Below, piece by piece: positions 33,506 through 42,561 of a stretch of 64,000 nucleotides of DNA (position 1 is its first letter; every line of letters begins with the position of its first letter). Origin of the DNA: Aquabacterium sp. A3 (GTDB taxonomy: Bacteria > Pseudomonadota > Gammaproteobacteria > Burkholderiales > Burkholderiaceae_C); NCBI RefSeq assembly GCF_038069945.1, contig NZ_JBBPEV010000001.1:248001-312000 (forward strand), read 5' to 3'. A program made the translations under genes and the position numbers. The notes under the pieces were generated by a model. That model made no database searches. It had not been told where the DNA came from and worked only from the letters and a program-made list of their open reading frames with translations.

Positions 33506-34162
33506 TCAATCCTTGCTCGCCGCGGGATGAGCGCGTCGCAAAGGCCAATACCGCCCGGAGCGGTTCAGCACCGAACCAAGGATGGGAATTCGGTGTCGCG
33601 CCAGTGTGTCTCTGAGAAACCGCAGGGCATCCACCCTGGTTTCGTCCATCTCGATGACCACCACGACGCCGTCACACGCCGCCGCCAGTGGCACGGCATC
33701 AGACCATTGGGTCATGGCTGGCGCATCCCAAACCACCATGTCGTGGTCCTGCCGCGCTCGTTGGGCTGCGGTGTGGAGGTGCTCGTCCAGGGCCGTCAGC
33801 GGTGCGGTCTCGGCACGGCAACCCGCCACCATCACGGTCAGTGACTGCGGACGCGTGAGCTCTTGTGTCGGCAGCGGGCCGCTGCCATCCCAGTTCAGCA
33901 GGCCCGGATGGTCGGCCAGGCCGAGAGTTTTGGCCAGTGAGGGCTGACGCACATTGCCTTCGGCCAGCAAGACCTTGCCCAGTGACCTGGCAGCTGCCAG
34001 CGAGAACGCCAACCGCGCCGCCACCACCGACGCGCCTTCCCCACCCGAAACGCCAATGACGGCCACGCTGCGGGGCATCGGCTCCATGGCCAACAGCGTG
34101 CCGCGCAGCCGAACAAACTCTTCGGCCAAGGCCGACGACATGAGGACGATTTCGCGGTCCAT
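33506..34162 (-). CDS. BY-kinase/ParA-like protein with degenerate Walker A
   Basis: A 218-residue homologue of the cytoplasmic kinase domain of Wzc/CpsD tyrosine autokinases. The Walker A position reads VSGGEGASVV: the invariant Lys of GK(S/T) is Ala. Walker A' reads VLLAEGNVRQP instead of LLIDADxRxP, so its Asp is missing too, while Walker B (MVVWDAP) is kept. No C-terminal tyrosine cluster is present. It is therefore probably a non-catalytic regulator of the copolymerase encoded just upstream. AGGAGG precedes the start. Confidence 0.85.
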   Translation of the reverse strand: MDREIVLMSSALAEEFVRLRGTLLAMEPMPRSVAVIGVSGGEGASVVAARLAFSLAAARSLGKVLLAEGNVRQPSLAKTLGLADHPGLLNWDGSGPLPTQELTRPQSLTVMVAGCRAETAPLTALDEHLHTAAQRARQDHDMVVWDAPAMTQWSDAVPLAAACDGVVVVIEMDETRVDALRFLRDTLARHRIPILGSVLNRSGRYWPLRRAHPAASKD

Positions 34163-34164
34163 GG

Positions 34165-35805
34165 TCAGCGAACCTCCTGCAGACGCGCCAGCACCGGTGC
34201 GCCCAGGATGTCAATGGCCGTGTCCTTGGAGTGCACCACCGGGCGCAAGGCGTCACGCAAGAGAAAGACACCCACCGCCCCCAGCAAACCCACCCCCACG
34301 GCAATCAAGAACAGGAACTTGCCCTTGGGAGACACCGGCCGAATGCTGGCCGTTGGTGGGCCCAGCGGCGAGACGTTGGAAATGCGTGCTTCGTCCAGCG
34401 CTTCAGAAATGCGCGCCTCTTCCAGCCGTCGCGCGTAAAGCTGATAGCTTTGTTCGGCCTGGGCAATTTCGCGCTGCACACGGCGGGCCTCTTCACCACC
34501 TTCCTCCAGGCGAGACAGTTCAGACTCGATGTGGGCCAGCACCTGCCGCTGCCGTTCTTCGGCACTTTTGAGCCCCGCCAACTGATTGGCCTTCTCGATG
34601 GAGGCACGCTCAACATCGCGATAGGTTCCCGCCAGCTCGTAGGTTTCGGAGCTCGTCACCGGCTTGCGGTGGCTGGCCAGCAAGGCCTCAAGCTCCTGAA
34701 TTTCTTCCTTCAGGTCCAGAACCCGCTGGCTCTGGTCACCATAGGCTGACAGCGCGCGCACCAACTGCACACGCCGCTCGGCCAGGCGCTGCTCCACCTC
34801 AAGTGCCAGCGGATTGGGCTGCTGCACCCGGCTCGACAAACGCTCTGCCGGAAGCGCCTGCAGCACGCTGCGCGCCTGCCCCAGCTCTGCCGAGACTCGG
34901 GCCAGTTCTTCGCGGGTGCGGGCGATGGCCGTGTGCACTTCACGGTGGCGGCTCAACAGGTTGCGTCGTTGCTCTTCCAGATCCCACACCGACTCTTCAT
35001 GGCTGAAGGAACGACGCCGCGCCTCCAGTTGAGAAATCGTCTTGTCAAGCTCCGTCAGACGCTGGGTGAGAAACTGAGTGGCGCCCGGCGTCTTGAAGGC
35101 CTCGATGTGAGCCTGCACGTACAGGTCGATCAGTTTGCTCATGACCTGCACGCCCGCCTGCCGGTCGGGGAACTTCATCGTCACCTCGATGACATCCGCG
35201 CGTTTGACGGCATCGGCCTCGATCGACAGCTGCATGGTGGACACCACGCGCTCGAACGGCGTCAGGCGCTTTTCAAGGCCAATCAGGATCAGCACCTCGC
35301 GAAAAGCATCCTGCAACATGCGCACCGCCGATCGGGCCATGGCCTTGACGTACTGAAAGAAGGTCTGGGGCTCGGGCTGGGCCAGAAAGAAATCCACGCC
35401 AAAGGACCGCACCAGCTCTTCGACCAAGGACTGGCGCTTGAGGATCTCGATCTCGGAGGCCACGTCTTCCGGGCGCTTGAACGCGGCCTGTGTCTGCGGC
35501 ACCCCGGAGATCTGTGGTGGTGTCTGCTCGCGCCCCAGCTTGTACAGCAGGCTGGCGTGGATTTCATACTGAGGTGTCAGGAAGGGCAACGCCGCCAGCA
35601 CGCCCACACCGGCGAGCAGACCCGAGGCCAGAACCCACCGCCAGCGCCTGACCAGGATCACCATGACCCAATCCAGCCCTGCACCACCCAGCAAGGAGCC
35701 GCCAAAGGTGCTTTTTTGCTGACTCAAAGGCGATGACGACGCACCCGAAGAGGCAGGGGGATCAATGAGCGCCGGTGGCGGATAACTGGAACCTGGAACT
35801 GACAA
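34165..35805 (-). CDS. Chain-length determinant protein (Wzz/GumC-like)
   Basis: An inner-membrane polysaccharide copolymerase of about 546 residues. An N-terminal Wzz domain follows one membrane helix (WRWVLASGLLAGVGVLAALPF); long periplasmic coiled coils (about residues 200-460) and a second helix near the C-terminus (FLFLIAVGVGLLGAVGVFLL) complete the GumC/EpsF layout. A TTG start at 35805 is chosen because AGGAGG lies six bases before it; the longer frame to 35874 has no ribosome site. The cytoplasmic kinase domain is absent and is encoded separately downstream. Confidence 0.87.
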   Translation of the reverse strand: MSVPGSSYPPPALIDPPASSGASSSPLSQQKSTFGGSLLGGAGLDWVMVILVRRWRWVLASGLLAGVGVLAALPFLTPQYEIHASLLYKLGREQTPPQISGVPQTQAAFKRPEDVASEIEILKRQSLVEELVRSFGVDFFLAQPEPQTFFQYVKAMARSAVRMLQDAFREVLILIGLEKRLTPFERVVSTMQLSIEADAVKRADVIEVTMKFPDRQAGVQVMSKLIDLYVQAHIEAFKTPGATQFLTQRLTELDKTISQLEARRRSFSHEESVWDLEEQRRNLLSRHREVHTAIARTREELARVSAELGQARSVLQALPAERLSSRVQQPNPLALEVEQRLAERRVQLVRALSAYGDQSQRVLDLKEEIQELEALLASHRKPVTSSETYELAGTYRDVERASIEKANQLAGLKSAEERQRQVLAHIESELSRLEEGGEEARRVQREIAQAEQSYQLYARRLEEARISEALDEARISNVSPLGPPTASIRPVSPKGKFLFLIAVGVGLLGAVGVFLLRDALRPVVHSKDTAIDILGAPVLARLQEVR

Positions 35806-35817
35806 CGACCGCCTCCT
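35803..35817 (-). promoter_or_regulatory. Ribosome binding site setting a TTG start
   Basis: AGGAGG (35812-35817, minus strand), six bases, then TTG. This perfect Shine-Dalgarno defines the start of the Wzz-like gene at a rare start codon, 23 codons inside the longest open frame. Confidence 0.7.
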
Positions 35818-35881
35818 GCACGCACTGGCGCTGTTATTGGGCTCGCCCGTGGATATTGCTTGAGTCGGCGCCAACAGGCAC

Positions 35882-35890
35882 CCCCCTAAT
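35882..35890 (+). promoter_or_regulatory. CCCCCTAAT motif in the divergent EPS intergenic region
   Basis: CCCCCTAAT followed by TTGACG lies between the divergent Wzz-like and acyltransferase genes. The same 9-mer occurs on the minus strand at 51836-51844 upstream of the UDP-xylose synthase operon. It may be a shared regulator site of the locus. Confidence 0.35.
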
Positions 35891-36006
35891 TTGACGCTGC
35901 TACAGCACTACAACACTTTGAAGTGCGTCGCTATGATCAAGTTGCGCTCGGTCGGCCTTGCCGTGTCGACCTTGATTCCCCTCAAACCCTGGGCCCTCGT
36001 CTGCGC

Positions 36007-37113
36007 ATGGAACACATTGCCAAGTTCACGTCGCGCCTGTCGGGCATTCAGTCGTTGCGGGGCTTGGCCTTGCTGTGTGTGCTGTTTGTGCACCTGTACG
36101 AAACCGAGCGCAAATACACACTGGGCCCGCGATTGCTGGACAACTGGGCGCACACCTTCATGGTCGGCGTTGATCTGTTTTTGGTGATCAGCGGCCTGGT
36201 GCTGACCTTGCTGGCCTTTGGCCACTTCAACGACCGCGACTACTTGCGTCGTTATGCCTACGCACGGGTGACACGGGTCTATCCCATCTACCTGCTCTAC
36301 ACGCTGGCGGTGGTGCCGGTCTACCTCATGATGCCTGGCATGGTGAACGCCAGTGAGGGCGGTCAGGTGAACTTGCTGCGCTCACTGTTGATGCTGCCGG
36401 ACGTCAACCTGCCACTGATCCCGGTGGCCTGGACCCTGCACCACGAAGCCTACTTCTACATCGTGTTTGGCTTGATGCTGATGCTGCCGCAGCGGGCATT
36501 GCCCAAAGCCATGCTGTGCTGGCTGATGGTCAGTCTGGTGCTGATCGCCATGGGCAGCCAGATCCCACGGCCTGAACAAGGCGGCTTCGAGAAGGTGCTG
36601 TTCAACCCCATCAACCTGGAGTTTTTGCTGGGGATGGCGCTGGCACTGGTGATCGGACGGGGCTATCACAAGCATGGGGCATCGGCCATCGCGCTGGGCG
36701 TGGCGTGGTTGTTGATCGCCCAGGTCTGGTTCTACAGCACCCACGGGGTTCACTGGATCAGCGATCCCTGGCGCATCCCTGCCCTGGGTCTGCCAGCGGC
36801 GCTGATCACCTATGGATTTGTGGTGCTTGAACTGGGGCAAGGCAAGGTGATCGCCCGCTGGGCCATCAGCCTCGGTGACGCGGCCTATTCCATCTACCTC
36901 ACGCATTTGCTGACCATGGCCTTGATCGGCAAGATCTGGCAGCGCGTCGGCATCGAGGGATGGCCCGCGCACCTGCTGTTTCTGGTGGTGACGGCGGGCA
37001 TCTCGCTGGCCGTGGGTGTGATGGCGTACCGCCTCATCGAACGCCCCACCATCCAATGGTTCAGACGACTTGAACAGACCCGAAGGGTTCCGAGCGTCAA
37101 ACAAGCCACCTGA
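36007..37113 (+). CDS. Acyltransferase family 3 (OafA/YrhL-like)
   Basis: A 368-residue integral membrane acyltransferase with about ten helices. The opening SGIQSLRGLALLCVLFVHLY carries the family's R-x-x-A-x-x-V-x-x-x-H region, and RVTRVYPIYLLYTLAVVP follows. Such enzymes O-acetylate or otherwise acylate sugars of surface polysaccharides. ATG at 36007 was chosen to begin just before the conserved segment; the longer frame to 35923 is hydrophilic and unlikely. It starts the long plus-strand EPS operon. Confidence 0.88.
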   Translation: MEHIAKFTSRLSGIQSLRGLALLCVLFVHLYETERKYTLGPRLLDNWAHTFMVGVDLFLVISGLVLTLLAFGHFNDRDYLRRYAYARVTRVYPIYLLYTLAVVPVYLMMPGMVNASEGGQVNLLRSLLMLPDVNLPLIPVAWTLHHEAYFYIVFGLMLMLPQRALPKAMLCWLMVSLVLIAMGSQIPRPEQGGFEKVLFNPINLEFLLGMALALVIGRGYHKHGASAIALGVAWLLIAQVWFYSTHGVHWISDPWRIPALGLPAALITYGFVVLELGQGKVIARWAISLGDAAYSIYLTHLLTMALIGKIWQRVGIEGWPAHLLFLVVTAGISLAVGVMAYRLIERPTIQWFRRLEQTRRVPSVKQAT

Positions 37114-37117
37114 CAGC

Positions 37118-38284
37118 ATGGCCTTGAAGTACTCGTCTGACGCACAGCCCAAGATCCTGGTGTTCCACGTCGGCAGCCTGGGGGACACCTTGATCGCCCT
37201 GCCCGCCATGTGGGCGGTGCGCACGCATCATCCGCAGGCCCACATCACCTTGCTGACCAAGACCAGCGCCAGGCCGGGCATCCCCGTGGGCGAAGACATA
37301 CTCCAGGGCAGTCCGCTCTTTGACGCCTACAAGCTGTTCAACGGCGACTACCACGCCTATGGTCGCAACCTCTCGGCCTGGGAGAAAGCGCGCGAGGCGC
37401 TGCGCCTGTGGTGGTGGTTGCGCCAGCAGCGGTTCGACACCGTCGTGTACCTGGCCCCCTCTGTGCGTGATCGGGCCCAGATCCAGCGTGACCTGCGCTT
37501 CTTCCGCGCTGCGGGCATCACCCATGTCATCGGCGCGCGTGAACTGGAGGCGGTGAACCTGTCGCGGCAGCCAGCCACGCCCCCTCTGCCCATGCATCCC
37601 CGCGAAGCGCAATGGATGCTGGACCGCCTGAGCGGATCCGAGGTGCGCCCCCCTGCGTTGACGCAGGCACGCCGGGATCTCGCTTTGTCGACGCTGGAGC
37701 TTCAACAGGCCCTCGAATGGATGCATGCCCAAGGCGCCCCGAGCGACCGCCCATGGGTTGCGCTGGCGCCGGGCACCAACCTGCCATCCAAGCGATGGCC
37801 GCTGGAGCGATTCGCCGAGGTTGGGCAACACCTCATGCAGGAATTCGACATGTGGCCTGTGGTGATGGGGGGCGCAGAGGACGTGGACGACGCCCAACAC
37901 CTGCTGAACCAATGGGGGCGGGGCACGCTGGCGGCCAACCGCCTCAGTGTTCGTCAGTCGGCGGCGGTTTTGCAGCACTGCATCCTGTACGTCGGCAATG
38001 ACACCGGCGTGATGCACCTGGCGGCGTCGGCCGACGTGCCCTGTGTGGCCATCTTCTCGGCCCGAGACCTGCCAGGCAAGTGGCACCCCTTGGGCAGCGG
38101 CCACACCGTCATGCGTTCATCCGTTCCGTGCGAGGGCTGCATGTTGGTGCGCTGTGAAGAACACGAGCGCCGCTGCCTGACCCTGATCGGGGTGCAAGAG
38201 GTCAGCCAGCACGCGGCACGCATCCTGCAACACGCCACCCAACATCAAGATCAGCCCCCTGCCCGGCGGCAGGCCTTGCCATGA
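37118..38284 (+). CDS. Glycosyltransferase family 9 (heptosyltransferase-like)
   Basis: A 388-residue GT9 protein. The N-terminal ILVFHVGSLGDTLIALPAMWAV and the C-terminal YVGNDTGVMHLAASADVP motifs are those of ADP-heptose:LPS heptosyltransferases. GT9 members in exopolysaccharide loci are often not true heptosyltransferases, so donor and acceptor are open. The Cys-rich segment CEGCMLVRCEEHERRC near the end is as seen in related proteins. Start at 37118, 4 bp after the preceding stop; it overlaps the next start by 4 bp. Confidence 0.87.
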   Translation: MALKYSSDAQPKILVFHVGSLGDTLIALPAMWAVRTHHPQAHITLLTKTSARPGIPVGEDILQGSPLFDAYKLFNGDYHAYGRNLSAWEKAREALRLWWWLRQQRFDTVVYLAPSVRDRAQIQRDLRFFRAAGITHVIGARELEAVNLSRQPATPPLPMHPREAQWMLDRLSGSEVRPPALTQARRDLALSTLELQQALEWMHAQGAPSDRPWVALAPGTNLPSKRWPLERFAEVGQHLMQEFDMWPVVMGGAEDVDDAQHLLNQWGRGTLAANRLSVRQSAAVLQHCILYVGNDTGVMHLAASADVPCVAIFSARDLPGKWHPLGSGHTVMRSSVPCEGCMLVRCEEHERRCLTLIGVQEVSQHAARILQHATQHQDQPPARRQALP

Positions 38285-39321
38285 AGCACGAGGTCAATGT
38301 TCCCTGCACGGTCTGTGGCGGCAGCGAAAGCCAGTTGCTGCACGCCATCGACTACCAGCGTTTCTCGTACCCAGGCTTGTTTCAGATACGCCAGTGCCAG
38401 GGTTGCGGGCTGATCTTCAACTCGCCACGGCTGACCGACGACGGCATCGTGCGCCTGTATGACGGCAACTACTACGTGTTTCTCGAACCCCCGACCGACG
38501 CCTTGAGTCGGGTGGCCACATTGATGCACCAAACGGTGGCCACGGTCTCGGCTCAGGTGCCTGACAAGCGGATGCTGGAAGTAGGTTGCGCCAAAGGCTA
38601 CTTGCTGGCCATCATGGCCGAGCTGGGGTGGACCGTGGCGGGTGTCGAGCTGTCTGAAGACGCGGCCGAGCACGCCAGGCATCAACTGGGTCAACAGGTG
38701 TACACGGGCACGCTGCAGGCACACGTCACTTCAGATCAGTTCAGCCCCTATCCGCTGGTGGTGAGCACCGACGTGATCGAGCACGTCACCGACCTGGAGG
38801 GGTTTGTTCGGGCCTGCCACCGGGCGGTGGCACCCGGTGGCCTGCTGTTGCTGGGCACGCCCAATGCCGACTCGATTCACCGACACCGCCAAGGCGAACG
38901 CTGGCTGGGCTTCAACCCCTTTCACATCTTCCTCTTCAACCGGCACAACCTGGGCACTTTGCTGGCACGCCATGGGTTTGAAGTGGTACAGGCCTACACC
39001 TGCAACAACACCGATGACCCGCCACCATTGATGCCCCAGGACTCTCCGCTCAAGAAATTCGCTCGCCGCGGGCTTCAGTCCACAGGGCTGATGGCGATCG
39101 TGCGCGCCGTCATGGCGCACAAGCCATCTGCCAGCGAAGCCGGACCCCACGGCAAAAACCTGTCATTGCCCGACGCTGTTCGCCACACAGCACAGGAACT
39201 GCGCCAGCGCCCGCCCTACTTCTCCACCACTGACGGATCGCACCCGCGCAGCGCCGCCTGCCTGGGCGACAACCTCGTGGTGGTGGCGCGGCGCCAGGCC
39301 GAACCGGGGGCAGGCGCATGA
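38281..39321 (+). CDS. SAM-dependent methyltransferase with N-terminal zinc-ribbon
   Basis: A 346-residue protein. The first 45 residues hold two CxxC pairs (CTVC, CQGC) like the zinc-binding N-terminus of sugar C-methyltransferases. A Rossmann methyltransferase core follows with MLEVGCAKGYLLA (motif I), STDVIEHVTD (motif II) and APGGLLLLGTPN (motif III). A role in methylating a sugar of the polysaccharide is inferred from context. It overlaps neighbours by 4 bp on both sides. Confidence 0.85.
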   Translation: MKHEVNVPCTVCGGSESQLLHAIDYQRFSYPGLFQIRQCQGCGLIFNSPRLTDDGIVRLYDGNYYVFLEPPTDALSRVATLMHQTVATVSAQVPDKRMLEVGCAKGYLLAIMAELGWTVAGVELSEDAAEHARHQLGQQVYTGTLQAHVTSDQFSPYPLVVSTDVIEHVTDLEGFVRACHRAVAPGGLLLLGTPNADSIHRHRQGERWLGFNPFHIFLFNRHNLGTLLARHGFEVVQAYTCNNTDDPPPLMPQDSPLKKFARRGLQSTGLMAIVRAVMAHKPSASEAGPHGKNLSLPDAVRHTAQELRQRPPYFSTTDGSHPRSAACLGDNLVVVARRQAEPGAGA

Positions 39322-40730
39322 TTCGTCGTGGCCTGCTCAGGGAACGGCCCTATGCCGTGTTGATGATCAAACGACTGGCCGACCTGGGTCTGACCTTGCT
39401 GTGCGGCCTGGTGGTGCACCGGCTGCTCGATGGCCAGTGGGAGATGGACGGCGCCACCCGAGAGCTGATGCTGTACACCCTTCTGGGCGGGGTGGTGTTG
39501 TTTGACCTCTCGGGGCTGTACCGAAGCTCCACACGGGGCGGCCGACTGCTGCGCGAACTGGAAATGCTCCTGATGTCATGGGGCGCGCTGTTCATGGCTT
39601 ATTTGGTGGTGAACTGGCTGACCGGACTGGACGCGAACCTGCCTCACCCCTGGTGGATGCCGCTGACCGCCGCCACCTCATTCGTCTGTCAACTGGTGTT
39701 TCGGGATCTCAGCGCACGCGCGCTGCGCAGCCTGCGGGCCAGGGGATTCAACCGCAAACGCATTGCCATCGCCGTCGCCAGCGACCTGGGGCGCAGCGTG
39801 AGCGCACAGATCAAGGCGCAGCCGGGCCTGGGCATCGACGTGGTTGGCTACATCGATGACCGCGGACCGGAGCGGCTGTCCGCGCCACTGGATGCGCCTG
39901 TTCTGGGCACGGTGGACCACATTGCGCGACTGGCGCAGCAACACGACCTGGATCAGGTCTGGCTGGCCATGCCCTTTCGGGCCGAAGAACGCATTCGCCA
40001 CATCCTGCATGAGCTCCGTCACAGCACCGTCGACATCCAGCTGGTGCCTGATGTCTTTCAGTTCTTCCTCATGAACCAGGCGCTGGACGAGATCGGGGGA
40101 ATTCCTGTTCACACCCTGACGGCCACGCCCATGCAGGGCCTCAATCGGTGGCTGAAGGCGGTCGAAGACCGTGTGCTGTCTGCACTGATCCTGATCCTCA
40201 TCAGCCCTTTGTTGCTGATCATTGCCGCCGCGGTCAAGGCGTCTTCCCCTGGGCCGGTGATCTTCAAGCAGAAGCGTCACGGCTGGAATGGCCGCGCCAT
40301 CGAGGTCTGGAAGTTTCGAACCATGCGCCTGCATGACGCCTCACACGGCATCAAGCTGGCCACACGGCATGACCCCAGGGTGACCCGCGTCGGCGCCTTC
40401 CTGCGTCGAACCAGCCTGGATGAACTGCCCCAGTTCTTCAATGTGCTTCGGGGCGACATGTCGATCGTGGGGCCGCGCCCTCATCCGATCGAGATCAATG
40501 ACGCCTACAAGGACAGTGTCGACAAGTACATGCTCCGCCACAAGGTCAAGCCGGGCATCACTGGCTGGGCCCAGGTCAACGGACTGCGAGGTGAGCTGGA
40601 CACACCCGACAAGATGGAGCGCCGCGTACAGCACGACCTGTACTACATCGAGCACTGGTCGCTGTGGTTTGACTTGCGCATCGTGTTGATGACTTTCTTC
40701 AAAGGCTTTGTGCATGAAAACGCCTACTGA
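39318..40730 (+). CDS. Undecaprenyl-phosphate sugar-phosphotransferase (WcaJ/WbaP type)
   Basis: The initiating transferase that loads the first sugar-1-phosphate (glucose or galactose) onto undecaprenyl phosphate. The 470-residue protein has four N-terminal helices, a CoA-binding-like middle domain (GYIDDRGPERL), one further hydrophobic segment (LSALILILISPLLLIIAAAV), and the catalytic C-terminal domain with VWKFRTMR, RRTSLDELPQFFNVLRGDMSIVGPRPH and KPGITGWAQVNGLRG. The last motifs are those of polyprenyl glycosylphosphotransferases. It lies mid-operon and overlaps the following SDR gene by 17 bp. Confidence 0.93.
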   Translation: MIRRGLLRERPYAVLMIKRLADLGLTLLCGLVVHRLLDGQWEMDGATRELMLYTLLGGVVLFDLSGLYRSSTRGGRLLRELEMLLMSWGALFMAYLVVNWLTGLDANLPHPWWMPLTAATSFVCQLVFRDLSARALRSLRARGFNRKRIAIAVASDLGRSVSAQIKAQPGLGIDVVGYIDDRGPERLSAPLDAPVLGTVDHIARLAQQHDLDQVWLAMPFRAEERIRHILHELRHSTVDIQLVPDVFQFFLMNQALDEIGGIPVHTLTATPMQGLNRWLKAVEDRVLSALILILISPLLLIIAAAVKASSPGPVIFKQKRHGWNGRAIEVWKFRTMRLHDASHGIKLATRHDPRVTRVGAFLRRTSLDELPQFFNVLRGDMSIVGPRPHPIEINDAYKDSVDKYMLRHKVKPGITGWAQVNGLRGELDTPDKMERRVQHDLYYIEHWSLWFDLRIVLMTFFKGFVHENAY

Positions 40731-41454
40731 CGCACCACATGAGCACCCACTCACAGCCCCGCGCGTGCTGGTGGTGGGTGCCACGGCGTCGATTGGGCCG
40801 TCGGTGGTTCAGGCCTTCATGGAGGCGGGCTACGTCGTGACGGGCACGGCCAGAACATGCGCGCCCACAGACGATCCGCCCCCCTTGTGTCCGATGGCGC
40901 CACTCGACCTGACAGATGCCGCATCGATCGATGCATTCGTGTCGCATCACCTGGCCCCACTGGCGCCGCTGAACGTTGTTGTGATGCTCGCAGGCATCTT
41001 GCCGGGCCGATCGCTGAAAGACTACAGCGACGACACCATGGACCGGGTGATGAGCACCAATTTCACGGGCCAGGCGCGGCTGATTCAGCGACTCATGCCG
41101 CACCTGGCTGCCCAGGCGCACGTGATCATGGTGTCGTCCATCTCGGGCGAGCGGGGCAGTTTCGACCCCATCTATGCCGCATCAAAAGCCGCGCAGATTG
41201 CCTTTGTCAAATCCATGGCCACCTGGCTCGCCCCTGGCATCCGGTTCAATGCCCTGGCCCCTGCGCTGATCGAAGACAGCACCATGCACGACGCCATGAG
41301 CACTGAACGTCGGGCACATCATCGGGCGCAATCGCCCACCGGGCGCCTGAGCACCAAAGAGGAAATCGCTGGCGTGGTGGTGGACATGTGTGGCAAGCAT
41401 TGGCGCAACCTCAACGGCCAGGTCATCAGAATCAACGGAGGACTGCATGTCTGA
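40714..41454 (+). CDS. Short-chain dehydrogenase/reductase with atypical cofactor loop
   Basis: A 246-residue SDR. The nucleotide loop reads VVGATASIGPS, where the middle Gly of TGxxxGxG is Ser. The catalytic Ser and Tyr-x-x-x-Lys appear in MVSSISGERG and YAASKAA, and the C-terminus NLNGQVIRINGG is classical. It overlaps the sugar-phosphotransferase gene by 17 bp and the FAD-oxidoreductase gene by 8 bp, so it belongs to the EPS operon. A sugar oxidation/reduction role is inferred; the substrate is unknown. Confidence 0.85.
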   Translation: MKTPTDAPHEHPLTAPRVLVVGATASIGPSVVQAFMEAGYVVTGTARTCAPTDDPPPLCPMAPLDLTDAASIDAFVSHHLAPLAPLNVVVMLAGILPGRSLKDYSDDTMDRVMSTNFTGQARLIQRLMPHLAAQAHVIMVSSISGERGSFDPIYAASKAAQIAFVKSMATWLAPGIRFNALAPALIEDSTMHDAMSTERRAHHRAQSPTGRLSTKEEIAGVVVDMCGKHWRNLNGQVIRINGGLHV

Positions 41455-42556
41455 ACAACGCAGTGCGGCGGTCATCGGCTGCGGCATCTTTGGCGCCATG
41501 ACCGCGCTGAGGCTTGCAGAAGCCGGCTGGGACGTGACCATTTTCGAGCGCCTTCCCACCGCCTTGCAAGGCAGCTCGTTCAACAATCAGAACCGTCTGC
41601 ACCTGGGCTTTCATTACCCCCGCGACGATGAAACGGCACGGCAATGCATCCGTGGCTTCGAGCACTTCAAACAGACGTTCCCCGAGTGCATCCTTGACCG
41701 CTTCCCGAACGCCTACTTCATTGCCGAACAGGGCTCCATGACCACCCCGGGCGACTACCTCGCCTTTTGCCAGCGGGTGGGGCTGCCTTACACGCTGCTG
41801 TCGCTCGACGCGTTCGAGCCTCGACTACAGGGCGTGAGCCTGGGCCTGCTGTGCGACGAGGTGGTGTACGACTGCGCGATCCTTCGACACCTGATCCTGC
41901 AACGTCTTCAAGACAGCGGCATCAAGCCGGTGTTCAACTGCGACGTGACAGGCATCCAGCGGGATGGTCATGGATACCGCCTGGACGCAGGCGGGCGACC
42001 CCTGGGTCGTCATGACGCGGTGGTCAACTGCACCTACGCCGATGTGAACCGCCTGACATCGCAACTGGGGCACGCGGTACCCGAGTATCAGTACGAGTAC
42101 ACCATGGTGCCCATCCTGGAATGGGATCAACCGCCATTGGGCATCACCGTGATGGATGGTCGGTTCATGACCTTGTTGCCCTTTGGCAAAAGCGGTCGGT
42201 TCCTCATGTACCACGTGAGCCACACCGTGGTGGCCTCGGAAGTGACGCACCTCATGCCATCCACGTGGCGAGACCCCGCCACGCGCCCGTCGACCCAGGT
42301 GGATCAGCAGGCTCTGTTTCGCAAGATGCAGGCGGCCTGCGCCGAGTTCGTGCCATCTGTCATGGACGCGAAGCTGACCGGCTTCCTTGAAGGACCTCGG
42401 GTGGTGCTGGCGCACAAAGACAAGACAGACGCCCGACCATCCATCCTGAGACAACACGAACCCACCTTTTTGTCGGTCTTCACCGGAAAAATAGACCACT
42501 GCATGTGGGTGGCCGATGACGTGACCAACACCTTGAACGCCGCCATGCGCCATTGA
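41447..42556 (+). CDS. FAD-dependent oxidoreductase (DAO-like)
   Basis: A 369-residue flavoprotein. The N-terminal dinucleotide fold AAVIGCGIFGAMTALRLAEAGWDVTIFER is complete, and the family is that of D-amino-acid-oxidase-like proteins. The next segment (SSFNNQNRLHLGFHYPR) resembles polysaccharide-cluster members. GGAGG before ATG at 41447 decides the start and excludes the longer frame. It is coupled to the SDR gene (8-bp overlap). It could oxidise or rearrange a sugar or aminosugar nucleotide; this is inferred from context only. Confidence 0.82.
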   Translation: MSEQRSAAVIGCGIFGAMTALRLAEAGWDVTIFERLPTALQGSSFNNQNRLHLGFHYPRDDETARQCIRGFEHFKQTFPECILDRFPNAYFIAEQGSMTTPGDYLAFCQRVGLPYTLLSLDAFEPRLQGVSLGLLCDEVVYDCAILRHLILQRLQDSGIKPVFNCDVTGIQRDGHGYRLDAGGRPLGRHDAVVNCTYADVNRLTSQLGHAVPEYQYEYTMVPILEWDQPPLGITVMDGRFMTLLPFGKSGRFLMYHVSHTVVASEVTHLMPSTWRDPATRPSTQVDQQALFRKMQAACAEFVPSVMDAKLTGFLEGPRVVLAHKDKTDARPSILRQHEPTFLSVFTGKIDHCMWVADDVTNTLNAAMRH

Positions 42557-42561
42557 CCCCC

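Noticed and set aside
37118..38284. Lipopolysaccharide core heptosyltransferase (WaaC/WaaF)
   Set aside because: Motifs are GT9 in general, but the gene is embedded in an exopolysaccharide operon without other core genes, so no specific name was given.
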